Assembly (NCBI RefSeq): GCF_902499115.1
Contig: NZ_CABVPN010000008.1
Coordinates: 124,001-188,000 of the forward strand
DNA: 64,000 nucleotides
Direction: 5' to 3'
From: Burkholderia diffusa
GTDB lineage: Bacteria > Pseudomonadota > Gammaproteobacteria > Burkholderiales > Burkholderiaceae
Part shown: positions 1-8,453 of the stretch, piece by piece
Layout: every line of letters starts with the position of its first letter
How positions within the stretch are numbered: the stretch's first letter is position 1
Position numbers and translations under genes: made by a program
The notes under the pieces: generated by a model
Database searches by the model: none
What the model was told of the DNA's origin: nothing
Seen by the model: only the letters and a program-made list of their open reading frames with translations

Positions 1-63
1 CATCTTGCGCCAGACCATCTGGCACATCATGCCGAATCGGTCGCAGTTTGGTCCCAAGGTGTG
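1..63 (+). CDS. C-terminal end of an unidentified gene (partial)
   Basis: An open frame runs in from the left edge and stops with TGA at 61-63. The last residues read MPNRSQFGPKV. I do not recognise the family. The codons use more A/T in third position (TTG, AAT, TTT, GGT) than the neighbouring genes. With only about 20 codons visible, it may equally be a chance open frame. ArgP-type regulators often face a lysE/argO exporter gene, but this tail runs toward the regulator, so it is not the divergent exporter. Confidence 0.3.
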
Positions 64-174
64 ACCGATTTCCATGCCACACTTGATCGCCAAGCATCAT
101 GATCGGCCCCAATGCCATGACTACCAAGGCTTCATCATTTTAAGTATGACAACCTGTCTCGGTCTATCTGGTAC

Positions 175-1080
175 ATGTCTCTGACGATCGATCCGAAACA
201 GGCCGCCGCGCTGCTGGCCGTCGCCGACACCGGCAGCTTCGAGCAGGCCGCCGTGCGCCTGCACGTGACCGCATCCGCCGTCACGCAGCGGGTGCGCGCG
301 CTGGAAGCGAGCCTCGGCACGCCGCTCGTGCTGCGCACGCGACCGTGCCGGCCGACGGTGGCCGGGCAACGCGTGCTGCAGCACCTGCGCCGCGTCGCGC
401 TGCTGCAGGCCGACCTGCAAAGCACGCTCGCGGCCGAGCGCGAATCGCCGATCTCGGTCACGATCGCGCTGAACTCCGACAGCCTCGGCACCTGGTTCCT
501 GCCCGCGCTGACGTCGGTGCTCGCGGGCGAGCGCATCCTGTTCGAGCTGATCGTCGAGGATCAGGATCACACGTTCGCGCTGCTCGAAAGCGGGATGGCC
601 GTCGGTTGCGTGACGACCGAGCCGAAGCCGATGCGCGGCTGCGTCGCGACGCCGCTGGGCACGATGCGCTACCGGCTGCTCGCGGCCGCCGCGTTCGCCG
701 GGCGCTGGTTCCCGCGCGGCCTGAGCCGCACGAGCGCGCGCGTCGCACCGGTCGTCGCGTATTCGCGGCGCGACACGCTGCAGTCCACGTTCCTCAAGGA
801 GAAATTCGGGTTGCCTGAAGGCGCGTATCCGTGCCATTACGTGCCGGGCACGCACGCGCATTTCGCGGCGGTGCGGCACGGGCTCGGCTACGCGATGGTG
901 CCGGAGCCGCTGATCGGCGGCGCGCCGCTCGACGCGCAGGGGCTCGTTGATCTCGCGCCCATGCATCCGACCGATATCGCGCTGTACTGGCACGCATGGA
1001 CCGTGCAGTCGCCGACGATGGCGTCGCTGTCCACGCGGGTGGTCGAAGCGGCGCGCCGGCTGCTCGCGCCGCTGTCGTGA
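175..1080 (+). CDS. ArgP/LysG-like LysR-family transcriptional regulator
   Basis: 301 aa, the usual LysR length. An N-terminal winged helix-turn-helix (about residues 10-65, with GSFEQAAVRLHVTASAVTQR) is followed by a periplasmic-binding-like effector domain. The helix-turn-helix and the following linker (RTRPCRPTVAGQ) resemble ArgP/IciA and LysG, which sense lysine or arginine and activate an amino-acid exporter gene; the target gene here is not in view. The ATG at 175 is the first start of the frame and is preceded by an A/T-rich stretch (about 120-170) suitable for a promoter. The family is clear; the ligand is inferred. Confidence 0.85.
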   Translation: MSLTIDPKQAAALLAVADTGSFEQAAVRLHVTASAVTQRVRALEASLGTPLVLRTRPCRPTVAGQRVLQHLRRVALLQADLQSTLAAERESPISVTIALNSDSLGTWFLPALTSVLAGERILFELIVEDQDHTFALLESGMAVGCVTTEPKPMRGCVATPLGTMRYRLLAAAAFAGRWFPRGLSRTSARVAPVVAYSRRDTLQSTFLKEKFGLPEGAYPCHYVPGTHAHFAAVRHGLGYAMVPEPLIGGAPLDAQGLVDLAPMHPTDIALYWHAWTVQSPTMASLSTRVVEAARRLLAPLS

Positions 1081-1186
1081 CGAGCGTCGCCGGCACGTCG
1101 CCTATACTTTTTTCATCGGCCTCGCGAACGCGCCGCGCGGCCGATCACGCCCATCCGGCCGTTCCCTTTCCCGTGAGGAGAACATC

Positions 1187-1399
1187 ATGTCCCGCCGCTA
1201 TATCGATTGCCGCGAGTTTCCCAGCGCGATGCATTGCTCGGTCGCGATTTCCGCCGACTCCGACAACGAACTACTGGAGGCCGCCGTGCAGCATGCGGTC
1301 TCGGTGCACCAGCACACCGACAGCGCCGAACTTCGCACGCAGCTGAAAGCACTGTTCCGCGACGGCACGCCGCCCGCCGACATGCCCCGGCACGCGTAG
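1187..1399 (+). CDS. DUF1059-like small protein
   Basis: 70 aa. It begins MSRRYIDCREFPS and continues with a region rich in acidic residues and alanine, then HAVSVHQH. This matches small DUF1059 proteins (CREMPS-type N-terminus, acidic mid-region, HAV-VHxH motif), whose function is unknown. The start is fixed by GAGGAG 7-8 bases before ATG 1187. A possible -10 box (TATACT) lies near 1103-1108. The gene stands alone, 106 bp after the LysR gene and convergent with the threonine aldolase. Confidence 0.7.
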   Translation: MSRRYIDCREFPSAMHCSVAISADSDNELLEAAVQHAVSVHQHTDSAELRTQLKALFRDGTPPADMPRHA

Positions 1400-1509
1400 T
1401 CCACCGGCACGCCAGATATCGACAGACGGGCCACAGCACCGCCCCGTCGCCTCCCCACTCCCGCTTCGCGCCGCGCCTGCGCCCCCGGCGCCGGCCGGCG
1501 CATTCCACC

Positions 1510-2523
1510 TTACGCGCGCCGCTGCGCGAAATACGCGCCAACCGCGTCGATGAAGGTATCGATATCCGCGCGCGACACGTCGCAGTGCGTGACGAAGCGC
1601 GACGCGTACAGCATCTGCGTGAGGATCCCGCGTTCCTTCAGCCACGCCTCGAGCGGCGCGCAATCGGCTTCGGGGAATTGCGCGAACACCATGTTCGTCG
1701 CGTGCGACAGCACCTTCACCGGCTCGATGCGCGCGAGGCCGGCGGCGAGATGCGCGGCGTTCGCGTGATCGTCGGCGAGCCGCTCGACGTTGTGGTCGAG
1801 CGCATACAGGCAGGCCGCCGCGAGAATGCCGGACTGCCGCATCCCGCCGCCGAGCACCTTGCGCCAGCGCTGCGCGCGCTCGACCAGCGCGCGATTGCCG
1901 ACCAGTACCGAACCGACCGGCGCGCCGAGCCCTTTCGAGAAGCAGATCGACACGGTATCGAACAGCGCGCACAGTTCGGCGATCGGGCGGCCCGACGCGA
2001 CGGCCGCATTGCACACGCGCGCGCCGTCGAGGTGGGTCGCCAGCCCGCGGCTGCGCGCGAGCGCGACGGCTTCCTGCACATAGCCGTCCGGCAATACCTG
2101 GCCTCCGATCGTATTTTCGAGCGCGAGCAGGCGCGTGCGGGCGAAGTGGTTGTCGAGCGGCTTGATCGCCGCGGCGATCTTCGCGAGCGGCAGCGTGCCG
2201 TCCGGCGCATTCTCGATCGGCTGCGGCTGGATGCTGCCGAGCACGGCCGCGCCGCCGCCTTCGTACTTGTAGGTGTGGGCGAGCTGGCCGACGATGTATT
2301 CGTCGCCGCGTTCGCAATGCGCCATCAGCGCAGCCAGGTTGCTTTGCGTGCCGCTCGGGAAGAACAGGCCGGCCTCCTTGCCGGCCCGCTCGGCCGCGAC
2401 CGCCTGCAGGCGCAGCACGGTCGGGTCGTCGCCCCATACGTCGTCGCCGACTTCGGCGGCAGTCATTGCGGCCAGCATCGCCTGGCTCGGACGTGTGACG
2501 GTATCGCTGCGTAAATCGATCAT
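1510..2523 (-). CDS. ltaE: Low-specificity L-threonine aldolase
   Basis: 337 aa, typical for the family. This fold-type I PLP enzyme cleaves L-threonine and L-allo-threonine to glycine and acetaldehyde in the cytoplasm. The N-terminus MIDLRSDTVTRPS is the family signature; LDGARVCNA holds the aspartate that contacts the PLP ring and ICFSKGLGAPVGS holds the Schiff-base lysine. ATG at 2523 is the first start of the frame. It is monocistronic: the next leftward gene upstream ends 218 bp away. Nothing in the sequence indicates regulation. Confidence 0.93.
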   Translation of the reverse strand: MIDLRSDTVTRPSQAMLAAMTAAEVGDDVWGDDPTVLRLQAVAAERAGKEAGLFFPSGTQSNLAALMAHCERGDEYIVGQLAHTYKYEGGGAAVLGSIQPQPIENAPDGTLPLAKIAAAIKPLDNHFARTRLLALENTIGGQVLPDGYVQEAVALARSRGLATHLDGARVCNAAVASGRPIAELCALFDTVSICFSKGLGAPVGSVLVGNRALVERAQRWRKVLGGGMRQSGILAAACLYALDHNVERLADDHANAAHLAAGLARIEPVKVLSHATNMVFAQFPEADCAPLEAWLKERGILTQMLYASRFVTHCDVSRADIDTFIDAVGAYFAQRRA

Positions 2524-2741
2524 CTTCGTGCCCTGAGTGAACGCGGACCGGAACCGATGCGCCCGGCCCTGCCGAAACGAGACTCAGAGTGTACGCAATT
2601 CGCGCAGCGCCTGCCGATGCATCGCGCCGCACAAGGAAGCGGCGCTCGATCGCGCGCCACCGCCGCACGATCCCCCCGCGACCGGCACGAAGCGACGCGC
2701 CCCGCACCGGGGCGGGGCGGCCGGCATTCGGGGCGGCATCG

Positions 2742-3269
2742 TCAATAACGCGGCGGCGGCGGCTGGACACCCGGCGGCGGCATCGGCGGCGCCGCGCGCT
2801 GCGCGCCTCCGACATATCCGCCGCTCATCCCTCCCGGCACCGGCACGCGGTTGCCGGTTGCGTACATGCATTGCAGATACGCGTAGTCGTAGCGGCGCTG
2901 GACGTCGTAGGCCGAGCCCTGTGCGGTGCCCGCGCCCACGACGCTACCCGCGAGCAGCCCGGCACCCGCGCCGACGGCCGCGCCGGAGCCGCCGTTGAAC
3001 GCGGCGCCCGCGGCCGCGCCGAGCGCGGTGCCGACGGCCGCGCTGCCGACCGCGCTCGCGGTGGACGCCTGCCCGGCGCTCACGCCGCCCGATTGCTGGA
3101 ACGCGTACTGGCGGCAGTTCGCATCGTCGACGCGGAACTGGTCGAACGACTTGCCGGTGCCCGGCAGCGACATCACGCTGGGCCCGGTCGGCATGTACGC
3201 GCACGCGCCGAGCAGGCCGGCCAGCGCCAGCACGGCCGGCACACGCAGCGATCGAATCATGGGGTTCAT
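2742..3269 (-). CDS. Glycine-zipper lipoprotein
   Basis: 175 aa. A lipoprotein signal peptide ends in a lipobox LLGAC (Cys about residue 22), so the product should be lipidated and held in the envelope. The middle (about 65-115) is a glycine/alanine-rich glycine-zipper segment with repeated small residues (GTALGAAAGAAF, GAGAGLLAGSVVGAG), as in YMGG-like and OmpA-like inner or outer membrane lipoproteins. The C-terminus is proline-rich (PPMPPPGVQPPPPRY). The next exported gene upstream stops only 13 bp before this ATG, so the two are probably co-transcribed. Function unknown. Confidence 0.8.
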   Translation of the reverse strand: MNPMIRSLRVPAVLALAGLLGACAYMPTGPSVMSLPGTGKSFDQFRVDDANCRQYAFQQSGGVSAGQASTASAVGSAAVGTALGAAAGAAFNGGSGAAVGAGAGLLAGSVVGAGTAQGSAYDVQRRYDYAYLQCMYATGNRVPVPGGMSGGYVGGAQRAAPPMPPPGVQPPPPRY

Positions 3270-3282
3270 CGTCGGGCCTCCC

Positions 3283-3609
3283 TCATTGCGGCCGCGCCGG
3301 CACCGATCGCCAGCCCGACTTGCAGGTCTTCACATACGGGTAGTAATGCTTCGACGCGTCGCAGTAGTACCAGACGTCCGCGCCGCCGCCTTGCTGCGGC
3401 TGGTCCTTCTCGACGTACTCCGGCGGCGGACCGGGATCGACGGGCACCACGACCACGGGCGGCGGGTAGTAGTACGGCGCCGGAACGACCGGGTAGTAAT
3501 ACGGGTAACCGGGGCCGACGTACACGCCGACCCGGGCGGCATGCGCGACGCCGCCCGTCGCGACGGCCACCGCGGCGACCGCGCCCAGCGCGAGCTTCAA
3601 TCCATTCAC
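3283..3609 (-). CDS. Tyr/Pro-rich exported protein of unknown function
   Basis: 108 aa. An N-terminal signal peptide (residues 1-24, cleavage probably after VAHA) precedes a tyrosine/proline-rich region (PGYPYYYPVVPAPYYYPPPVV) and a C-terminal part with two cysteines (YYCDASKHYYPYVKTC) that could form a disulfide. The start is GTG at 3609, chosen because GGAGAAC lies 8 bases upstream; no in-frame ATG precedes the signal peptide. It lies first in a two-gene unit with the glycine-zipper lipoprotein. This type of small exported protein is common in Burkholderia; I know no function for it. Confidence 0.75.
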   Translation of the reverse strand: MNGLKLALGAVAAVAVATGGVAHAARVGVYVGPGYPYYYPVVPAPYYYPPPVVVVPVDPGPPPEYVEKDQPQQGGGADVWYYCDASKHYYPYVKTCKSGWRSVPARPQ

Positions 3610-4100
3610 GTCACGTTCTCCGGCAGGACGGTTCGTCGATACGAACCGGACATATCGAACGCTACGCCGTGCGCGATTCGCCAGCCATTACAGGCGCGGG
3701 CGCCAATGTTGCGCGACGTTACCCATGTAACCGGCCCCGTCAGCCAGGGCCCGCCAGCGGGACTGCACGCGTTACGCGTCAACGCGCCGAAACGGACTGG
3801 CCGCAGGCGGCGGCGCCACGCAGCACGCAGGTTCGCAACGCGCCGTTCCGATGACGCGACGCGCCATATTGACGCACGTGCGACAGACCGCCACGTCACG
3901 ATCGCGCACGCGACGACCGGTGTTGTTGATACGAATCAACGATTTATCCCGAAAACGCGCGCGGCGGACTGGACATCTGCGACGAGTTGGCGCATTTCGC
4001 GGCGCAATATCGCGGCACATACTCCAGCCAACCCCGATGCCCCGTCGGCCGGGGTCCGCCGGCACCCGCCGGCGGGTATCGTCAGCCTCGGTCAACTGGT
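3610..4100. other. 490-bp gap between divergent genes, upstream of the quinol oxidase
   Basis: No convincing gene is present. It separates the leftward Tyr/Pro-rich gene from the rightward oxidase operon and so should hold both promoters. The only strong signal I see is the FNR-type palindrome at 3926-3939, about 160 bp before the oxidase start codon. The remainder is GC-rich and without clear -35/-10 pairs. Confidence 0.6.
3926..3939 (+). promoter_or_regulatory. FNR/ANR box upstream of the cytochrome bd-type oxidase
   Basis: The bases TTGAT-ACGA-ATCAA form a perfect match to the FNR/ANR consensus TTGAT-N4-ATCAA. The site lies in a locally A/T-richer patch followed by GATTTATCC. Oxygen-responsive FNR-family regulators control bd-type oxidases in many proteobacteria, so control of the cioAB/cydAB operon is the natural reading. 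Activation or repression depends on the start site, which I cannot place. Confidence 0.8.
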
Positions 4101-5522
4101 ATGGACACCGCTTTTTCGGCCCTCGATCTGGCCCGCCTGCAATTCGCGTTCACCGTCTCCTTTCACATCGTCTTCCCGGCGCTGAGCATCGGCCTCGCCA
4201 GCTTCATCGCCGTGCTCGAATATCGCTGGCTGAAGACCGGCAAGCAGTACTACAAAACCCTCTGCCTGTTCTGGTCGAAGATCTTCGCGGTCGCGTTCGG
4301 GATGGGCGTCGTCTCCGGCGTGGTGATGAGCTATCAGTTCGGCACGAACTGGTCGGGCTTCTCGAGCTTCGCCGGCGCCGTCACCGGCCCGCTGCTGATG
4401 TACGAGGTGATGACCGCGTTCTTCCTCGAAGCCGGCTTCCTCGGCATCATGCTGTTCGGCTGGAATCGCGTGAGCCCGCGCGCGCACTTCGGCGCGACGC
4501 TGATGGTCGCGATCGGCACGCTGATCTCGACGTTCTGGATCCTCGCGTCGAACAGCTGGATGCAGACGCCGCAAGGCTTCGAGATCGTCGACGGCCGCAT
4601 CGTGCCGACCGACTGGTTCGCGATCATCTTCAACCCGTCGTTCCCGTACCGCCTGTTCCACATGGCGATCGCCGCGTTCATCGTCGCCGCGCTCGTCGTG
4701 GCCGCGACGGGCGCATGGCACCTGTTGAAGGGGCGCCGCGACAAGGGCGTGAAGAAGATGTTCTCGATGGCGCTGTGGCTGCTGCTGGTGCTCGCGCCGC
4801 TGCAGGCCGTGATCGGCGACCAGCACGGCATCAACACGCTGAAGCACCAGCCCGCGAAGATCGCCGCGATCGAAGGGCTGTGGGAAACCGAAAAGGGCGG
4901 CACCGCGCTCAACCTGTTCGGCATTCCGGACATGCAGGCGGAGACCACCCGCTACGCGGTGAAGGTGCCGCATCTCGGCAGCCTGATCCTCACGCACAGC
5001 TGGGACGGCGAGATCCGCGGGCTCAAGGACTTCCCGCCCGAGGACCGCCCGAACTCGACGGTCGTGTTCTGGAGCTTCCGGATCATGGTCGGCCTCGGCT
5101 TCGCGATGATCGGCCTCGCCGCGCTCGCGTGGCTGCTGCGCCGCCGCGGCACGCTGTATGAATCGAAGTGGTTCCAGCGCTTCGCGCTCGTGATGGGTCC
5201 GACCGGCTTCGTGTCGTTGCTCGCGGGCTGGGTGACGACCGAAGCGGGCCGCCAGCCGTGGGTCGTGTATGGCGTGATGCGCACCGCGCAGGCCGTGTCG
5301 CCGCTTTCGGTGCAGCAGGTCAGCCTGTCGATGATGACGTTCGTGATCGTGTACTTCCTCGTGTTCGGCACCGGCGTGTACTACATGCTGAAGCTGATGA
5401 AGGCCGGCCCCGCGCTGCCCGACGTCAAGCACGACCCGAAACACGACATGCCCGACACGCGCCCCGATCACACCGCGCGCCGCCCGATGTCGGCCGTCGA
5501 CGAGCTGATCGAGACCGTCTGA
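4101..5522 (+). CDS. cioA: Cytochrome bd-type (cyanide-insensitive-like) ubiquinol oxidase subunit I
   Basis: 473 aa, shorter than E. coli CydA (522) and close to CioA-type subunits. The quinol-binding loop after the NPSFPYRLFHM segment is of the short type. It is an integral membrane protein with about nine helices that oxidises ubiquinol and reduces oxygen to water with hemes b and d. Visible landmarks are the heme ligand histidine in SFHIVFP (H22), the second in RLFHM, and the GRQPW motif. ATG 4101 gives the family N-terminus MDTAFSALDLARLQFAFTV. The subunit II gene starts 29 bp downstream. The name cydA would be equally acceptable. Confidence 0.93.
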   Translation: MDTAFSALDLARLQFAFTVSFHIVFPALSIGLASFIAVLEYRWLKTGKQYYKTLCLFWSKIFAVAFGMGVVSGVVMSYQFGTNWSGFSSFAGAVTGPLLMYEVMTAFFLEAGFLGIMLFGWNRVSPRAHFGATLMVAIGTLISTFWILASNSWMQTPQGFEIVDGRIVPTDWFAIIFNPSFPYRLFHMAIAAFIVAALVVAATGAWHLLKGRRDKGVKKMFSMALWLLLVLAPLQAVIGDQHGINTLKHQPAKIAAIEGLWETEKGGTALNLFGIPDMQAETTRYAVKVPHLGSLILTHSWDGEIRGLKDFPPEDRPNSTVVFWSFRIMVGLGFAMIGLAALAWLLRRRGTLYESKWFQRFALVMGPTGFVSLLAGWVTTEAGRQPWVVYGVMRTAQAVSPLSVQQVSLSMMTFVIVYFLVFGTGVYYMLKLMKAGPALPDVKHDPKHDMPDTRPDHTARRPMSAVDELIETV

Positions 5523-5551
5523 GCCCACCCCATTCGCAAACGAGAAAACCT

Positions 5552-6559
5552 ATGGACGTCACCGTAATCTGGGCCGCGATCATCGCATTGGGGCTCTTCA
5601 TGTACGTCGTGCTCGACGGCTTCGACCTCGGCATCGGCATCGTCTTCCCGTTCTTCCCGGACGAGAAGGAGCGCGACCTGATGATGAACACCGTCGCGCC
5701 CGTGTGGGACGGCAACGAGACGTGGCTCGTGCTCGGCGGCGCCGGGCTGTTCGCGGTGTTCCCGGTCGTCTATTCGACGGTGCTGTCGGCGCTGTACCTG
5801 CCGCTGATCTTCATGCTGGTGTGCCTCATCTTCCGCGGCGTGTCGTTCGAGATCCGCGCGAAGGCGCGCCGCACGAAGCAGCTGTGGGATCTCGCGTTCA
5901 TCGGCGGCTCGGCCGGCGCGACGCTGTTCCAGGGGATCGCGCTCGGCGCGTTCCTGCAGGGCATCGACGTGAAGGACGGCGTGTACGCCGGCGGCGCGTT
6001 CGACTGGCTCACGCCGTTCAGCCTGCTGACGGGCCTCGGCCTGATCGTCACGTATGCGCTGCTCGGCTGCTGCTGGCTCGTCGCGAAGACGGAAGGCGAC
6101 CTGCAACGGCGCCTGCATCGCGTCGTGTGGCCGCTGACCGTCGTGCTGCTCGGCTTCATCGCGGTCGTCAGCCTGTGGACGCCGCTGCAGGATCCGGCCA
6201 TCGCGCAGCGCTGGTTCGATTCGGGGCTGTTCTGGCGCCTGCTGCCGGTGCCGTTCCTGGTCGCCGGGTGCGCGGTGTGGATGCGTCGCGCGGTGCGCGA
6301 CCGGCACGACATGACGCCGTTCGTGCTCGCGCTGGCGCTCGTGCTGCTCGGCTACGTCGGCCTGCTCGTCACGCTGTTCCCGTATGCGATTCCCCAGACG
6401 ATGACGATCTGGGATGCGGCGGCACCGCGTTCGAGCCAGACCTTCACGCTGGTCGGCGCAGCGGTTATCCTCCCGATCATCATCGCCTACACGACGATGG
6501 GTTACTGGGTATTCCGAGGCAAGGTGCGCCATGAAGACCAGCATTACTACCACCACTGA
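5552..6559 (+). CDS. cioB: Cytochrome bd-type ubiquinol oxidase subunit II
   Basis: 335 aa, the length of CydB/CioB. It is a polytopic membrane protein that pairs with subunit I. The N-terminal helix with LDGFDLGIGI and the loop NTVAPVWDGNETWLV are the classical CydB signatures. ATG 5552 follows an A/G-rich stretch (AAACGAGAAAA). It is the second gene of a three-gene operon; its last 29 bases overlap the small DUF2474 gene, which implies translational coupling. Confidence 0.94.
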   Translation: MDVTVIWAAIIALGLFMYVVLDGFDLGIGIVFPFFPDEKERDLMMNTVAPVWDGNETWLVLGGAGLFAVFPVVYSTVLSALYLPLIFMLVCLIFRGVSFEIRAKARRTKQLWDLAFIGGSAGATLFQGIALGAFLQGIDVKDGVYAGGAFDWLTPFSLLTGLGLIVTYALLGCCWLVAKTEGDLQRRLHRVVWPLTVVLLGFIAVVSLWTPLQDPAIAQRWFDSGLFWRLLPVPFLVAGCAVWMRRAVRDRHDMTPFVLALALVLLGYVGLLVTLFPYAIPQTMTIWDAAAPRSSQTFTLVGAAVILPIIIAYTTMGYWVFRGKVRHEDQHYYHH

Positions 6560-6710
6560 TTCCGCCGCTCGCCAGCCCGACGCGCCGCGGCCGCGGATGC
6601 GCGGCTGGATGTGGTTCGTCGTGCTGTGGGCGGGCGGCGTGCTCGGCGCCGTCACGCTCGGCTATGCGTTCAAGATCTTCATGAACCTGACGCTGTTCGC
6701 GGTGAAGTAA
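6531..6710 (+). CDS. DUF2474 small membrane protein, likely oxidase accessory subunit
   Basis: 59 aa with one transmembrane helix (about residues 26-46, MWFVVLWAGGVLGAVTLGYA). DUF2474 proteins are encoded directly after cydB/cioB in many proteobacteria. By analogy with CydX/CbdX they are thought to stabilise the oxidase; that role is inferred here. ATG 6531 lies inside the end of cioB in another frame (29-base overlap), preceded by GGCAAGG. A strong terminator follows 8 bp after the stop, so this is the last gene of the operon. Confidence 0.82.
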   Translation: MKTSITTTTDSAARQPDAPRPRMRGWMWFVVLWAGGVLGAVTLGYAFKIFMNLTLFAVK

Positions 6711-6717
6711 GCTGCGC

Positions 6718-6756
6718 GGCCGCTTCGATCGAACGACGATCGGAGCGGCCGTTTTC
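6718..6756 (+). terminator. Rho-independent terminator of the oxidase operon
   Basis: A 14-base arm GGCCGCTTCGATCG (6718-6731) pairs with CGATCGGAGCGGCC (6737-6750) with a single G-T wobble, has a 5-base loop, and is followed by GTTTTC. It begins 8 bp after the DUF2474 stop codon. Confidence 0.85.
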
Positions 6757-6813
6757 ATATCGCCGGCCGATGTTTCCGATTCGCCGGCCTCGCCGGCGCC
6801 GCGCGCCTCGCCC

Positions 6814-7008
6814 CTACCGCCGCTCGCGCAGCGCCGCCTCGATCTTGCGATCGGTCTTGTACTGGCTCAGCGCATACACCGACCAGATCGCGGCCGGCAG
6901 CCAGCCGATGATCGTGAGCTGCAGGATCAGGCAGATCACACCGGCGATCGGGCGGCCGATCGTGAAGAACTGGAACCACGGCAGCAAGAGGGCAAGCAGC
7001 AGACGCAT
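6814..7008 (-). CDS. YqaE/Pmp3-family small membrane protein
   Basis: 64 aa. Two hydrophobic helices (residues 3-30 and 31-50) flank a short turn, with the family pattern GVICLILQLTIIGWLPAAIW and a charged tail (YKTDRKIEAALRERR). Pmp3/YqaE peptides sit in the cytoplasmic membrane and are linked to stress and ion homeostasis in yeast and plants; the bacterial role is poorly defined. GGAAA lies just before the ATG at 7008. It is convergent with the oxidase operon, sharing the terminator region. Confidence 0.82.
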   Translation of the reverse strand: MRLLLALLLPWFQFFTIGRPIAGVICLILQLTIIGWLPAAIWSVYALSQYKTDRKIEAALRERR

Positions 7009-7071
7009 CGGATTTCCTTTTTCTCATCAATGAGGAGCAACGTACGCGGCCAATATGGCGCGTCATGCCCC

Positions 7072-7653
7072 TCATTTCAAGCCGACCTGCTCCGAACCGG
7101 ACAGCCATCGCGCAACGCGCGCGACGAGCAGGCCCGCTTCGTCGAAACGCTCGACGCCCGCCACCTGCGGCGCGTCGCAGATGCCGAACACCGGCTTGCC
7201 CCATTGCAGCCCCAGCGCGATTTCCGACAGCGTGCCGAGACCGCCGCCGACCGCGATCAGGCACACTGACGCGCGCGCGATCAGCGCGTTGCGCGTAATG
7301 CCGAGCCCGGTCGGCAGCGCAACGGTCAGATACGGATTCGCGTCCCGCGCATCATCCTCGGGCAGCAGCCCGATCGCACATCCACCCGCGGCCCGCGCGC
7401 CGCGCGCGGCGGCCTCCATCACGCCCTGCTTGCCGCCGCCGACGATCGCGATGCCCGTCGCCGCGATCCCGTACGCGATCCGCTCGGCGACGGCGAGCTG
7501 CGTGTCCGTCGCGTCGCGCGGCCCGATCACGCCGACCGGCATCCGGTGCGGTTGCGCGCCGCGCTGTCGCTGCGCGAGTTGCGCCAGCGCGGCGCGCGTG
7601 TCGTCCGACCATTCAATGACGTCGTTGCCGTGCAAGTCCTTCCCCCAGTGCAA
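7072..7653 (-). CDS. TIGR00725/LOG-like Rossmann-fold protein
   Basis: 193 aa from the longest frame. The nucleotide-binding region starts at MPVGVIGPRDATD (about residue 39) and includes IVGGGKQGVMEAAARGA and VGGGLGTLSEIAL. These correspond to the GGGxxGxM and GGxGTxxE motifs of the LOG/'lysine decarboxylase'-like family (cytokinin nucleoside-monophosphate phosphoribohydrolases and relatives). The start is uncertain: the frame opens with TTG at 7653 inside the upstream permease gene, TTG 7635 follows GGGGGAAGGAC, and the first ATG is at 7539. It is the last gene of the leftward ABC cluster, overlapping the permease by about 40 bases; a role in that transport is not evident. Confidence 0.78.
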   Translation of the reverse strand: MHWGKDLHGNDVIEWSDDTRAALAQLAQRQRGAQPHRMPVGVIGPRDATDTQLAVAERIAYGIAATGIAIVGGGKQGVMEAAARGARAAGGCAIGLLPEDDARDANPYLTVALPTGLGITRNALIARASVCLIAVGGGLGTLSEIALGLQWGKPVFGICDAPQVAGVERFDEAGLLVARVARWLSGSEQVGLK

Positions 7654-8443
7654 GAACGCAGGTGCAAAGCGCCGTCAGCACGATCGACAGCACGGCGGCC
7701 TGCGAGAAATCGGTCTGTCCGTCGGACAGCTTCAGATACATCAGCAGCGGCAGGATGTTGACCTGCGTGCCGGCCAGCGCGAGCGCCGTGCCGTACGTGC
7801 CGAGCGCGATCGCACCCACGAGGCACCACGCGGACGCGATCGACGGCCACAGCTCCCGCCACGCGACGTCGAACCACGCGCGCCACGGCCGCGCGCCGAG
7901 CGTCAGCGCCGCCTCGAGCGGCCGCCGGTCGAGATTCGCGAGCGCCGGGTAGAGCATCAGCGCGACGCGCGGGATCAGGTAATACGCATAGGCGAACGCC
8001 AGCCCCGGCATCGAGTAGATCGCGCCGCCGACCACGGTCGGGTCCGCGCCGAGCGACGCCAGCAGCATCGTCACGAAACCGGCGCGGCCGAACACGAGGA
8101 TGAAGCCGTACGCGATCACGAGGCCGGAGAAGGCGAGCGGCACGCCGAGCAGCGCGAGCGACCAGCGGCGGCGCGCCGGCGACTGCCCGGCCAGCACGAA
8201 CGCCACCGGCACGCCAACGGCGACGGACAGCGTGCCGGCGCCGATCGCGAGCGCCAGCGAACGCACGATCGCGTCGGCGACGAGCGGATCGCCGAACACC
8301 GCGGCGAACGCGCGACCGCCGCCGTCGAACGCGGCGCCGACGAGCGCGGCGAGCGGCAGCGCGAAGCACACCGCGAACAGCGCGGCCGCCGGCACCGCGC
8401 CGTAGCGGCGCAGGACGCCATGCCGCATGGACGAAACCCGCAT
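7613..8443 (-). CDS. ABC transporter permease (second permease of the importer)
   Basis: 276 aa with about six transmembrane helices and the binding-protein-dependent permease motif region around residues 165-200 (EAALTLGARPWRAWFDVAWRE, the EAA loop that docks on the ATPase). It belongs with the solute-binding protein and ATPase genes immediately upstream, reading leftward; the binding-protein stop is 10 bp before this start. AAGGGG precedes ATG 8443. The architecture (two separate permeases) matches iron, thiamine, polyamine or 2-aminoethylphosphonate class importers. Confidence 0.85.
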   Translation of the reverse strand: MRVSSMRHGVLRRYGAVPAAALFAVCFALPLAALVGAAFDGGGRAFAAVFGDPLVADAIVRSLALAIGAGTLSVAVGVPVAFVLAGQSPARRRWSLALLGVPLAFSGLVIAYGFILVFGRAGFVTMLLASLGADPTVVGGAIYSMPGLAFAYAYYLIPRVALMLYPALANLDRRPLEAALTLGARPWRAWFDVAWRELWPSIASAWCLVGAIALGTYGTALALAGTQVNILPLLMYLKLSDGQTDFSQAAVLSIVLTALCTCVLALGEGLARQRRH

Positions 8444-8453
8444 CGCGCGCCCC

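Noticed and set aside
1207..2514. Long plus-strand open frame of 435 codons opposite threonine aldolase
   Set aside because: It lies antisense to a clear gene, is Arg-rich, and arises from the GC-skewed third positions. Similar long antisense frames occur opposite acnD, the DUF748 gene and copA and are ignored for the same reason.
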